Assembly: GCF_013375535.1 (NCBI RefSeq)
Contig: NZ_JABXJG010000001.1
Coordinates: 2,522,001 to 2,586,000, forward strand
DNA from: Sphingobium sp. 15-1
GTDB lineage: Bacteria > Pseudomonadota > Alphaproteobacteria > Sphingomonadales > Sphingomonadaceae
Direction: 5' to 3'
Length of the DNA: 64,000 nt
Below the pieces are notes generated by a model, which worked only from the letters and a program-made list of their open reading frames with translations, had not been told where the DNA came from and made no database searches. Each line of letters opens with the position of its first letter. Within the stretch, counting starts at the first letter, position 1. Below, one piece after another: positions 43,156-51,712 of the stretch. Both the position numbers and the translations under genes were made by a program.

Positions 43156-43201
43156 CGGAATGGGTGGGAAGCGGACAGTCAGCTTTCCTTGAAGTATGCC
43201 G

Positions 43202-43285
43202 TGCTCCTGCGAAGGCAGGAGCCCAGTTCCGCCCTCCGTGTATCATTGCATCGTCTGAACTGGGTTCCTGCCTTCGCAGGAACAC
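43202..43285. repeat. CTCCTGC palindromic element between convergent genes
   Basis: TGCTCCTGCGAAGGCAGGAG then CCCAGT, and ACTGGGTTCCTGCCTTCGCA then GGAACA. The right arm has two C-to-T type changes that weaken the stem. It lies between the convergent regulator and flippase genes. Confidence 0.8.
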
Positions 43286-43326
43286 GGCGCGCCTAATGTC
43301 CGCAAATGGCCACGTCCCGCCTCCGC

Positions 43327-44712
43327 TTACCCCACCACGCTCGCCGCGACCTTCCGAACCTTTGCCCGCCGCAGCCAGCTCACGTCCAGCAGCACGGCTG
43401 TCGCCACGCCCAGCACGACATGGGCGATATTCCCGCCGATCGCGCCATAGCGCGGCACGGCATAGGCCGCGACCGCCACGAACAGCGCCGTGCCGAAGCC
43501 GGAGATCGCCAGCACCTTCCAGCTCTGGTTCATCGCCAGCATGGCCGATCGCGAAGGGGCGGCGTGCAGCATCAGCATCACCGCCACCAACTGGGTCAGC
43601 AGCAGGATATAGGTGTCCGAATAGGCCGCGCCCGGCCCCACCCGGATGAGCAGCGGCCCGAACAGCCAGGCCCCCGCCAGCATGGCGAGGCCGACCGCCG
43701 CCAGCGCGATCTGCACCTGCAGCGTGGCTGCCCGGAAGTTGCGGATATTGCCGTTCGCCCACATGCGCGCGACGTCGGGATAGACCACGGCCTGCACTTG
43801 CGCGCCGACCTGGGTCGCGACCTTGGCGATGCGCTTGGCGAGATAATAGACCGCCGCCGCCGAACTGCCCGCCACCGCGCCGACGAACAGCGAGTCCGCC
43901 TCCGTCGTGATGACGCGCAGGGTCAGCGACAGGTTGGTCGAGCAGGCGAAGCCGAAGAAGCCGGGGAAATCCCTCACCAGGCCCTTCAGCCGGGCGTGCA
44001 GCGGATTGGGTATCCCCATCTGCCGCAGGGCACGGAAGCCGACCCAGAAGACCAGCACGGACCCCAGCGCCTGCGACACCGTCCAGGCGATCATGAAGCC
44101 GATCACGCCCGCTTGCGTCACCATGCAGAAGAAGGCGAGCAGGATGCGCAGCACATTGCCCGCGACCTGCGCGTAGGCCAGCATCTTGAACTGGCCGGAC
44201 AGGCGCAGCGCGGCGGTCGGCACGCCGGCGATGTTGAACAGGGTCGCGACCGAATAGATCGCCACCAGTTCGACATGCAGGGGTTTGAGGCCGAACAGCG
44301 GACCGAACAGCAACGCCAGGCCGATCGCGCTGACGGCGGCCAGCGCCGCCGCGCCCATGTCCAGCATCAGGCCGTAGCAGTAGAGCCGCTGCAAGCGCCG
44401 TGGCGAACCCTTCGCTTCTTCTTCCACGGCGAACCGGATCAGCGGTTGCCAGGATTCGAAGCGCAGGATTCGCTCGACGACGCGATTATAGGACAGGACC
44501 AGCACCATGACGCCATAGGTCGCCGGTCCCAGGGATCGGGCCGCCATCGCCACGCTGACCAACATGATCAGCGCGTTCAGGAAATTGCCCGACAATAAAT
44601 GCCCCACCGCCACCAGCCGGCGCCGGCTTCCCTTGACCAGGAAGCCGCCGAACCGGCCGCGCAGCATCGGCAAGGCGCGTGCGGTCAGCACGCCCTTCAC
44701 ATCATAGCGCAT
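43327..44712 (-). CDS. Polysaccharide flippase (Wzx/MATE-like, polysaccharide biosynthesis protein)
   Basis: Moves lipid-linked repeat units across the inner membrane. The 461-residue protein has about 12-14 hydrophobic segments spread over its length. It has the N-terminal pattern LLSGNFLNALIMLVSVAMAARSLGPATYGVMVLVLSYNRVVERILRFESWQP, typical of the RfbX/Wzx family. I chose the ATG at 44712 (MRYDVKGVL). The frame continues to 44766, overlapping the upstream regulator, but that extension lacks family character. It lies 28 bp after the second LuxR-type regulator on the same strand. Confidence 0.87.
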   Translation of the reverse strand: MRYDVKGVLTARALPMLRGRFGGFLVKGSRRRLVAVGHLLSGNFLNALIMLVSVAMAARSLGPATYGVMVLVLSYNRVVERILRFESWQPLIRFAVEEEAKGSPRRLQRLYCYGLMLDMGAAALAAVSAIGLALLFGPLFGLKPLHVELVAIYSVATLFNIAGVPTAALRLSGQFKMLAYAQVAGNVLRILLAFFCMVTQAGVIGFMIAWTVSQALGSVLVFWVGFRALRQMGIPNPLHARLKGLVRDFPGFFGFACSTNLSLTLRVITTEADSLFVGAVAGSSAAAVYYLAKRIAKVATQVGAQVQAVVYPDVARMWANGNIRNFRAATLQVQIALAAVGLAMLAGAWLFGPLLIRVGPGAAYSDTYILLLTQLVAVMLMLHAAPSRSAMLAMNQSWKVLAISGFGTALFVAVAAYAVPRYGAIGGNIAHVVLGVATAVLLDVSWLRRAKVRKVAASVVG

Positions 44713-44740
44713 GACGATCCCCCCGTTGGGGTCGTGAAGA

Positions 44741-45493
44741 TCAGACGCGGCTGGCCACGCCCGCAAGTTCCAGGACCGGCAATTGCGCCGGGTGGGGAAT
44801 GGCGACGGGCAGTTCGGGCTCGACCTCCGTCACGCGTCCGCGCATGCCGTGATTGGCCGCCCAGATCGCCGCCTGGGTCCGGTTCTTGACGCGCAGCTTG
44901 CGCAGCACGGCCTTCACATGGACCTTCACGGTCGCCTCGCTGATGTCCATCCGTTTGGAGATGACCTTGTTCGGGCATCCCATGATCAGCCAGCGCAGGA
45001 TTTCCAGCTCCCGGTCGGACAGGCAGGCCGCGTCCACCGGGCGTTCGACTTCCATCGCGTCGGTCAGGCTTGGCCGGGATTGCAGTTCGTCCGCCAGTTG
45101 CGGCGGAAGTACGCGCTCGCCCATGGCCACCAGCCGCAGAGTCGCCACCAGCCGGTCGCAGGAAATTTCCTTGACGATATAGCCCAGCGCTCCCAGCCGG
45201 AACGCCTTCAACATGATCTGGAAATCGAATCGGTCGGATAGAAGGACAAGGTAGGAACAGGGAAAACGTTTCTGCAGAACCGACAGCGTCTCGACATCCA
45301 TCGCGTCAGTTCCATCGTCGATCAGCAACAGGGATGGTCCCGTATCTTCTTCCGGCACCTCGATTTGCTGAAGCACCGTAGTGACATTCGGATATTGGGT
45401 TACGCGGAAATCCCTTTCCATCAGGATGCGGCTAAGCCCTTCCCGAACGATCGCATTACCGCACAACAGACGCACATTAACTGGGTAAGACAT
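44741..45493 (-). CDS. LuxR/NarL-type response regulator with atypical receiver
   Basis: A 250-residue regulator. The receiver (about 7-125) has the phospho-acceptor candidate in SLLLIDDGTDAMD and a conserved Lys in GYIVKEISCDRL. The usual N-terminal acidic pair is replaced (VRLLCGNAIVREGL instead of a DD pair), so metal binding and phosphorylation may be altered. The HTH is CLSDRELEILRWLIMGCPNKVISKRMDISEATVKVHVKAVLRKL (about 156-200). It is preceded by a 345-bp AT-rich gap with a CtrA-type site and an 8-bp inverted repeat. It probably regulates the surrounding polysaccharide genes. Confidence 0.87.
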   Translation of the reverse strand: MSYPVNVRLLCGNAIVREGLSRILMERDFRVTQYPNVTTVLQQIEVPEEDTGPSLLLIDDGTDAMDVETLSVLQKRFPCSYLVLLSDRFDFQIMLKAFRLGALGYIVKEISCDRLVATLRLVAMGERVLPPQLADELQSRPSLTDAMEVERPVDAACLSDRELEILRWLIMGCPNKVISKRMDISEATVKVHVKAVLRKLRVKNRTQAAIWAANHGMRGRVTEVEPELPVAIPHPAQLPVLELAGVASRV

Positions 45494-45677
45494 TGGGTGG
45501 TCCCCTCATGATCTCCTCTACCTCCGTAAGCAGGCCCCAAACGGAATGTAGAAGACCAGTAATCAAATGCCTGTAGTGCGACCCTTTCTTTTTCTTTCAA
45601 CAACTTATCAGTACCATATTTTTGCCGCGAGAGTCCCGGAATGTACAATGGAAATTTTGAGTGCACGCAATAACGCG

Positions 45678-45692
45678 TTAACGCACTGTTAA
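45678..45692. promoter_or_regulatory. CtrA-type binding site (TTAA-N7-TTAA)
   Basis: TTAACGCACTGTTAA matches the full CtrA consensus of alphaproteobacteria exactly. It lies 185 bp before the regulator start. Binding is inferred from the motif only. Confidence 0.55.
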
Positions 45693-45741
45693 TTTTCCGA
45701 ATTTTTCTTGCGACTGATGGTAGATGCTGCGGTTGCAACAG

Positions 45742-45759
45742 CCAAAGTTACAACTTTGG
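45742..45759. promoter_or_regulatory. Perfect inverted repeat, candidate operator
   Basis: CCAAAGTT-AC-AACTTTGG, 8 bp each side of a 2-bp spacer. It could be a dimer binding site for a NarL/LuxR-type regulator such as the one encoded downstream. Confidence 0.45.
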
Positions 45760-45838
45760 TGGTATTTCAAACGGTGTAGCCGGGGGCAGAATCGCGCTGA
45801 TTCACCGCCCAGACGATTCGCTGGCAGGTTAACACAAG

Positions 45839-46522
45839 TTAATAAATTTGTCGAACCAGAACAAAGGCTTCGGCAGCGTAACGATAGGCCGTCGCGCCCC
45901 TCAACGTCGCCAGGGCGCGGATGGCCTCGACCGACCGTTCGTCGGGCTGGGGCTTCACCTGGCTCTGGAAGGCCTGGAAGGCGGCGACCTTCCGTTCCAG
46001 GGTCTCGCTGATGTCCACGAACATGTTGGGAATGAACGCCGGGGTCACGCCGGGCGCCAGCCAGTTGGTTTCCGACAGCGTCTCATAGGCCAGGACGCAG
46101 CCGGGACCGCCGCTGCCGCGGGGCCGCGCATAGACCAATGCGGCATTGAAGACGATCTGGTGATCCAGATGAATGTCGCCAATGAAGGGGATCAGCAGCA
46201 GGTCGGGCTCGATCCGCGACAAAGCCGACGACAGGGCCTGGTTGAGATCGCTTCGTTTGACCTGGTCCAGTCCGGCGGCGGGGAAATCCAGGAATTGCGT
46301 ATCGGCCACGCCGATCATGTCATGGGCGCGCAGGGTTTCCGTCCGGATCTGCCGCACCAGTTCTTCGTCGAACAAGGGCGGTTGGCCGCGGGTGACGACG
46401 ATCACATGCACCTCGCCGCCCGCCGCCGCCGCCCGCGCCATCGTTCCGCCGCAGCCCAATATCTCATCGTCGGGATGGGGCGCGACGACCGCGATCCGGC
46501 GGGCGTTGAAAGGCAGAGACAT
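45839..46522 (-). CDS. PIG-L family deacetylase
   Basis: Zinc-dependent de-N-acetylase of sugars or related compounds. The 227-residue protein has the metal motif VVAPHPDDEILGCGG at about 12-26 and the second zinc ligand region PFIGDIHLDHQIVF (about 111-124). Both are intact. It starts 4 bp after the stop of a formyltransferase-like gene, suggesting the pair acts on one amino sugar: acetyl removal, then formyl addition. The exact substrate is unknown. Confidence 0.87.
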   Translation of the reverse strand: MSLPFNARRIAVVAPHPDDEILGCGGTMARAAAAGGEVHVIVVTRGQPPLFDEELVRQIRTETLRAHDMIGVADTQFLDFPAAGLDQVKRSDLNQALSSALSRIEPDLLLIPFIGDIHLDHQIVFNAALVYARPRGSGGPGCVLAYETLSETNWLAPGVTPAFIPNMFVDISETLERKVAAFQAFQSQVKPQPDERSVEAIRALATLRGATAYRYAAEAFVLVRQIY

Positions 46523-46526
46523 GGGT

Positions 46527-47441
46527 CTAATCCCCTAAAATGGCGTGAAGTTTCGGCGGCTTGTCGGGGCCGCTCCACTGGGTGACGGTAAGGGCGGTCG
46601 CTTGGCCGCACAGGACGGTGAAGCTTTCCGCCGTCCGCGCAACGACCTGGCCCAACGAGGCGGCATGACGCCCGCCCATGTCCGAAAGCGCCGCCCCCCA
46701 GATGCGTAGCTCCGCGCCGTTCGACCGGGTGAAGGCGCCCGGATAGGGATGGCCGGTCGCCCGGATCAGGCGCAGCACATCGACGGCGGGTTGCCGCCAG
46801 TCGATCAGCCCGTCCGCCGGCGTGCGCCGCGCCGCCCATGTCGCGCAGCTTTCGTCCTGGACCATGCGCGGCATCTCCCCCGCCGCGATCCGCCCCAGCG
46901 AGCGGTCCATCATGACCGCCAGCGCCCGCATATGCTTGGCATAGAGCGTCGCGGCCGTTTCCATCGGCGCGACATGGAAATAGTGCTGGTCGACGATGGC
47001 GCCGGTATCGGTGCCCGCATCGATCCAGAACAGCGTCCCCGCCGTGATCGGTTCCTGCTGCAATATCGTCCAGGGGATGGCCGCCCGCCCGCGCAGCCGG
47101 GGCAAGGCGGCGGGATGATAGCCCACCACCCGGTCCGGAAACAGGTCGCGAAAGGCCTGTCCGCAGATCTGCGACCAGCCCATGACGAAGGCGATGTCGG
47201 CCCCGGCGTCCCGGATGGCGGACAGCGCCTCCTCCCGGTTGATATTGTCCACATGGATGACCGGGCAACCTTGTTCCCGCGCCTCCGGCTCCAGCTCGAC
47301 ATAATCCGAATGGCGGCCGGCCAAAGCGGGATCGAGCGTGACGAGGGCGGCCATTTCCCATGCGGGATGCCGCGCGATCGCGTCGAAGGCGATCCGGGTG
47401 GTTTCAACTGCCCCAATGAGGAGGGCGCGCTTCATCGGCAT
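46527..47441 (-). CDS. Formyltransferase-like protein (methionyl-tRNA formyltransferase fold)
   Basis: A 304-residue protein with the formyl-transfer N-terminal fold and a C-terminal OB-like domain, as in Fmt and sugar N-formyltransferases. The folate-site motif reads RVVGYHPAALPRLRGRAAIPWTILQ, and the catalytic Asp region is DAGTDTGAIVDQH. The Asn usually two residues before the His (N-x-H) is Gly here, a known variant in surface-sugar clusters as far as I recall, but chemically notable. The ATG at 47441 or 47435 is possible. It overlaps the sugar transferase gene, so coupling is likely. It probably formylates an amino sugar. Confidence 0.75.
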   Translation of the reverse strand: MPMKRALLIGAVETTRIAFDAIARHPAWEMAALVTLDPALAGRHSDYVELEPEAREQGCPVIHVDNINREEALSAIRDAGADIAFVMGWSQICGQAFRDLFPDRVVGYHPAALPRLRGRAAIPWTILQQEPITAGTLFWIDAGTDTGAIVDQHYFHVAPMETAATLYAKHMRALAVMMDRSLGRIAAGEMPRMVQDESCATWAARRTPADGLIDWRQPAVDVLRLIRATGHPYPGAFTRSNGAELRIWGAALSDMGGRHAASLGQVVARTAESFTVLCGQATALTVTQWSGPDKPPKLHAILGD

Positions 47442-48000
47442 GCCAATCGATCCTTTTCTCGCCCCTCGTCACGACCAGCAGCGTGCGGGCGATGATCTGC
47501 GCGTCCAGGCGGGCGCTGCGGTTGCGTCCGTACCAGAGGTCGAAGCGAAGCTTTTCCTCCACGGTGAGCAGGGTGTTGCCGCTCACCTGGGCCAGCCCGG
47601 TAAGGCCGGGACGCACCTTGCCGCGTTCCACCCCGTCGCGGCCCATGGCGCTGATCATATGCGGCAGGAGCGGGCGGGGACCGACGAAATCCATCTCGCC
47701 GCGCGCGATGTTGATCAGTTCGGGCAGTTCGTCCAATCGCGACCGGCGCAGGAACTGGCCCAGCGCCGTCACCCGCTGCGCGTCGGGCAGCAAAGTCCTG
47801 TGCGCGTCGCGCAAATCCCGCATGGTGCGGAACTTGATCATCGCGAATGGCCGTCCCCCCAGGCCGCTTCGAACCTGGCGGAACAGCACCGGCCGGCCGA
47901 GCCCCAGCAGCACCAGCACCGCCAGCAGCAGCAACAGCGGAGCGAGCAGGGCGAGCAGCCCGGCGGCCAGCAATGCCGAGGGGCGGAGGCAGGCGGTCAT
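47404..48000 (-). CDS. Initiating sugar phosphate transferase (PglC/WcaJ-type)
   Basis: Transfers a sugar 1-phosphate from its UDP donor to undecaprenyl phosphate, starting repeat-unit assembly at the inner membrane. The 198-residue protein is the short monotopic form. It has one re-entrant hydrophobic segment (about 7-33), then FAMIKFRTMRDL, FLRRSRLDELPELINIARGEMDFVGPRPLLP with the catalytic Asp-Glu pair, and RPGLTGLAQVSGN. The short form resembles PglC more than WcaJ, which has extra N-terminal helices. Its 3' end overlaps the formyltransferase start by about 38 bp, and its start overlaps the glycosyltransferase gene by 4 bp. Confidence 0.88.
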   Translation of the reverse strand: MTACLRPSALLAAGLLALLAPLLLLLAVLVLLGLGRPVLFRQVRSGLGGRPFAMIKFRTMRDLRDAHRTLLPDAQRVTALGQFLRRSRLDELPELINIARGEMDFVGPRPLLPHMISAMGRDGVERGKVRPGLTGLAQVSGNTLLTVEEKLRFDLWYGRNRSARLDAQIIARTLLVVTRGEKRIDWHADEARPPHWGS

Positions 48001-49181
48001 GCGCGCTCCGCCACCAGCATGGCGGGCGACGGCGCCGCAGACCCTGTCGGCGCGCCGGCGTCGCGCAATTGCATGACGTCCAGCAGCATCGCGTTCACCC
48101 TGTCCACATCATAGATGTCGACCGCCGTCCGCCGCGCCGCGCCGGCCATGGCGGCCAGACGCGGCGGATCGGTGATCAACCGTTCCATCGCGGCGGCCAA
48201 TGCAGGCCCGTTGCGCGGCGGCACCAGCAGGCCGTTGACTCCATCCCGGATCGGTTCGCGGCATCCCGGCATGTCGGTGGTGATCACTGGCCGCCCGGTT
48301 GCCAGCGCCTCCAGGATGGTGCGCGGCAGGCCCTCGCGGTAGAAGGAGGGCAGCACGAAGACATGGGCGGACGCGATGAAAGGCCGCACGTCGCGGGTTT
48401 CGGGCAGGAACTCGATCAGCCCCGCCTTGCGCCATCGCTCCAGATCGGCGGCGGTATAGCCGGTCGGATTCTCGGTCTCCGGCCGGGTCAGCAGCAGGAA
48501 GCGCACGTCGGGGCGCCGCGCCCGGATGATCCGCGCCGCCTCCACATATTCGCCCACGCCCTTGTCGCGCATCAGGCGCCCCATCATCAGGAAGGTGAAG
48601 GGCCCCTGCGGCAGCGGCTGCCCGGCGAAATGCCGGACATCGATGCCTGAGCCGGGCACTTGCATCACCTTCTGTCCGGCCGAGACGATGCCGCTGTCCC
48701 GCATCACGCGATGATCGTCGCCGTTGAACACGAAGATGCACCGCGCCCTGGCGATGCCGATCCGGTAGAGCAGCGAGACGATCGTCCGCAGCCAGCGGCG
48801 ATCCTCCGCCTCCTCGCTGAAGACATAGCCCAGGCCGCTCATGATCGCGAAATAGCGCGCCCGGCTCCAAAGCCGTGCTGCAAGGCCGCCATAGATGATG
48901 GGCTTTTGCGTATACGCAACGACCACATCGGGCCGCTCGCCGCGCATCAGATGGCGGTAATGCAGCAGGGTGCGGACGTCGTGCAACGGGTTGGTGCCCG
49001 CCCGCGCCATCGGCGTCCGGCGGAAGCGAACGCCCATTTGCGCCAGCCTCTCCAACACTTCCGGCTCTTCATCGGGGGCGCAGGCGACCACCTCATGCCC
49101 TTCATCGATCATCCGGGCGATCAGCGCGCCGCGGAAATTGATCAGCGACCAGGACAGGCTGGAGAGGATCACGACTTTCAT
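47997..49181 (-). CDS. Glycosyltransferase, GT4-like (PglA-type)
   Basis: A 394-residue GT-B enzyme starting MKVVILSSLSWSLINFRGAL. The acceptor domain has YTQKPIIYGGLAARLW. The donor domain has FLMMGRLMRDKGVGEYVEAA and the EX7E motif PSFYREGLPRTILEALATGRPVITTD. The N-terminal style (SLINFRGALI) resembles PglA, which adds the second sugar after PglC. That fits the PglC-like gene directly downstream. I chose the ATG at 49181 for the GGGAGG site. It is divergent from the dehydratase gene across a 391-bp gap. Confidence 0.88.
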   Translation of the reverse strand: MKVVILSSLSWSLINFRGALIARMIDEGHEVVACAPDEEPEVLERLAQMGVRFRRTPMARAGTNPLHDVRTLLHYRHLMRGERPDVVVAYTQKPIIYGGLAARLWSRARYFAIMSGLGYVFSEEAEDRRWLRTIVSLLYRIGIARARCIFVFNGDDHRVMRDSGIVSAGQKVMQVPGSGIDVRHFAGQPLPQGPFTFLMMGRLMRDKGVGEYVEAARIIRARRPDVRFLLLTRPETENPTGYTAADLERWRKAGLIEFLPETRDVRPFIASAHVFVLPSFYREGLPRTILEALATGRPVITTDMPGCREPIRDGVNGLLVPPRNGPALAAAMERLITDPPRLAAMAGAARRTAVDIYDVDRVNAMLLDVMQLRDAGAPTGSAAPSPAMLVAERA

Positions 49182-49572
49182 GGCGCATATGCCTCCCTTT
49201 GGCCTTCGATTCGGACCGTGTTCCTGCCTGCGCAGAAACATGTGGATTTATTAGACGGGGGTATCACAGCCCACCGCGCTGTCCGGCGGTGCATCGGTAG
49301 ATTACCCCTTTGAGGCAGGGCGCATCCCCTCCCGGCGCCGTGTGGCGCCGCGGCGGGCGCCATCGCGCCGGCCCTCTAGCCCCAATGGGCGGACAAGCGC
49401 GCCGGACGGGTCGCGCATGGGATAAAGGATGATGTCCGGTCGACCGATTACCGGGAAGCGCCTGTTTCGATAGCCTTATCCTCACCGTCGGTTGCGGCGG
49501 GATCGCAGGGTGACGCCTCCAGGCAACCCTCTTCCCCTGCAACCGGCGGACCAAGGGATCGGAGACAAGCGG
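49182..49572. promoter_or_regulatory. Divergent promoter gap between polysaccharide operons
   Basis: 391 bp without a gene between the leftward glycosyltransferase operon and the rightward dehydratase operon. It contains a decayed half of the CTCCTGC element (about 49218-49244, GTTCCTGCCTGCGCAGAAAC) and a GC-rich palindromic patch near 49336-49375. No clear promoter boxes could be assigned. Confidence 0.45.
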
Positions 49573-51696
49573 ATGCCGAATATCGCACCAGCCGGGCAGG
49601 ACGGAACGGAGGCCGCCGCGCAGACGCCGCTCCTGCGACTGGATGCTGCCGTCCGCGCTTTCGCGGCGCGGGGGGCGACGCGCTTTCAGGCGATCAGGCT
49701 GGCCGTCATCCTGATGCTGGACGCGCTGATCATGCTGGGCAGTTTCATGCTCTCCCGCCGGATTCTGTCCGACCTGCCCATGCCGCAGACGCTGTTCGAC
49801 CCTTGGTTCATGGCCCTGTGCGTCGGCGTCAACCTGACCGCGCTGTTCGTTATCGGCACCTATCGGCAAAGCTGGCGTTTCCTGTCGATCGGGGACGCGC
49901 TGTCGCTGGCGGTCAGCCTGCTCGCCAGCAGTTGGCTGGTCTGGATGATCACGGCCGGGCTGATCGCGCCGCAGAAGATGATGCGTGGGCCGATGACCAT
50001 CTTTCTGACGGTCGACGTGCCGCTGACCGTTGCCGCGCTGCTGGCGGCGCGCGCGCTGCGTCGGCTATTCTTCAAGCATGTGCGCTCCACCCGCCTGCGC
50101 CGGACGATCCAGCCGCGCCGCCGCATATTGCTGCTGGGCGAGCTGGACTGGGCGCGGGTCATGGCGGACCTTGTGCCCACCGATGCCGGTTCGGGACTGG
50201 AGATTGTCGGCGTCATTTCCTTCGACGGGCATGAGCGGCGGCTGAATCTCGGCGGCCTGCCGATATTGGGGTCGCCGGAGATGCTGCCCCGGATCGTCGC
50301 GGACCTCGACCGGGCCGGGAAACGGCCGGTCAGCCTGGTCGTGCAGGAAAGCAGCGAGCGGCTCGACCGGCAGCAGATATTGCGCATCGCGAGCCTGGCC
50401 GAACAGGAAAATCTGGTGGTTTCGCGCTTCCGCAATCCCTGGACCAGCGCGCAACCCCTGAACGGCGACCGCATGGCGATCGAGAAGATGCCGCTGGCCG
50501 AACTGCTCGGGCGGCCGGAAATCACCGTGCAGCACAGCTATCTGGAGCGCGTCGTCACCGGCGCGCGGATCATGGTGACGGGGGCAGGGGGCACGATCGG
50601 CGGCGAACTGGTGCGCCAGCTCGCTTATTATGCGCCGGTCGAGATCGTGCTGCTCGATCACAGCGAATTTAATCTCTACGCGATCGAAATGGAGGCGCGG
50701 GAGAAATTCCCCCATGTCCGCTTCCACGCCGAACTCTGCTCGATCCGTCAGCGCCCGGCCTTGTGGCAGGTGTTCGAGCGGCGGCGGCCGGAGATCGTCT
50801 TCCACGCCGCCGCGCTCAAGCATGTACCGATGGTGGAGGCCAATCCCTGCGCCGGGGTGCATACGAACGTGTTGGGCACCCGCAACGTGGCCGATGCCGT
50901 CTGCGAGTTCGAGGCGCGGGCGATGATCCAGATCTCCACCGACAAGGCGGTGAACCCCGTCGGCCTGATGGGCGCGACCAAGCGATTGGGGGAGCTTTAC
51001 TGCCAGGCGCTCGACCTGATCGGGAGCTGCGATCCGGACAGCCCGCGTTTCCTGACCGTGCGCTTCGGCAATGTGCTGGGGTCCAGCGGCTCGCTGATCC
51101 CGCTGTTCCAGCAGCAACTGGCGAATGGCAAGCCGCTGACCGTCACGCATCCGGATATCGAACGCTTCTTCATGACGGTGCAGGAGGCGGTGCTGCTGAT
51201 CCTGCAAAGCAGCGCCCGCGCACTGGAAACGGATTCGGAACGCGGCACCATCTTCGTCCTCGACATGGGCGAGCCGGTGAAGATCGTGGAGATCGCCCGC
51301 CGGGTCATCCGCATGGCGGGGCTGCGGCCGGAGATCGACGTGCCGATCAAGTTCATCGGGCTTCGTCCTGGCGAAAAGCTGTTCGAGGAACTGTTCGACA
51401 CGTCGGAGGACAAGATCGAAAGCGCCATTCCGGGCATTTTCGAAGCCATGCCATCCCCCATTCCGCTGGAGATGCTGGTGGAGGGTTTCGGCCAGCTCGC
51501 CCGGCTGATCGCGGCGGGCGATGCGGACGAGCTGGTGCGGCTTACGCATGAGATGGTCGCCGCCTCGGCCAGTTCGCGCTGGGCGGAGATATTGCGGCGG
51601 CTGGCGGCCGAAAGCGCCGACACGCTGTTCATGATGCCGCACCCCGCCGAAATCCCGGCCGCCTTGCCGACCCACCTGCCGCGCGACGTCGCCTGA
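49573..51696 (+). CDS. Membrane-bound nucleotide-sugar 4,6-dehydratase (PglF/WbpM/CapD family)
   Basis: Converts UDP-GlcNAc (typical substrate) to a 4-keto-6-deoxy sugar. The 707-residue protein has four N-terminal membrane helices (about 45-175) and a CoA-binding-like middle domain. The C-terminal SDR domain has MVTGAGGTIGGELVRQL (about 334-350), AALKHVPMVEANPCAGVHTNVLGT and the active-site segment ISTDKAVNPVGLMGATKR. It ends with LRPGEKLFEELF. The Lys/Met-containing motif replaces Tyr-x3-Lys, as in WbpM-type enzymes. I chose the ATG at 49573 for the GGAGAC site. The aminotransferase gene follows after 16 bp. Confidence 0.92.
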   Translation: MPNIAPAGQDGTEAAAQTPLLRLDAAVRAFAARGATRFQAIRLAVILMLDALIMLGSFMLSRRILSDLPMPQTLFDPWFMALCVGVNLTALFVIGTYRQSWRFLSIGDALSLAVSLLASSWLVWMITAGLIAPQKMMRGPMTIFLTVDVPLTVAALLAARALRRLFFKHVRSTRLRRTIQPRRRILLLGELDWARVMADLVPTDAGSGLEIVGVISFDGHERRLNLGGLPILGSPEMLPRIVADLDRAGKRPVSLVVQESSERLDRQQILRIASLAEQENLVVSRFRNPWTSAQPLNGDRMAIEKMPLAELLGRPEITVQHSYLERVVTGARIMVTGAGGTIGGELVRQLAYYAPVEIVLLDHSEFNLYAIEMEAREKFPHVRFHAELCSIRQRPALWQVFERRRPEIVFHAAALKHVPMVEANPCAGVHTNVLGTRNVADAVCEFEARAMIQISTDKAVNPVGLMGATKRLGELYCQALDLIGSCDPDSPRFLTVRFGNVLGSSGSLIPLFQQQLANGKPLTVTHPDIERFFMTVQEAVLLILQSSARALETDSERGTIFVLDMGEPVKIVEIARRVIRMAGLRPEIDVPIKFIGLRPGEKLFEELFDTSEDKIESAIPGIFEAMPSPIPLEMLVEGFGQLARLIAAGDADELVRLTHEMVAASASSRWAEILRRLAAESADTLFMMPHPAEIPAALPTHLPRDVA

Positions 51697-51712
51697 CTTT
51701 TTTGGGGGAACC

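Larger units (their letters stand above)
45494..45838 (-). promoter_or_regulatory. AT-rich regulatory gap upstream of the LuxR-type regulator
   Basis: A 345-bp gap without a gene and much richer in A and T than its neighbours. It holds a TTAA-N7-TTAA site at 45678-45692, an inverted repeat at 45742-45759 and a weaker TTAA-N6-TTAA at 45829-45842 that touches the end of the PIG-L gene. It is most simply read as the promoter region of the leftward regulator. Confidence 0.6.
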
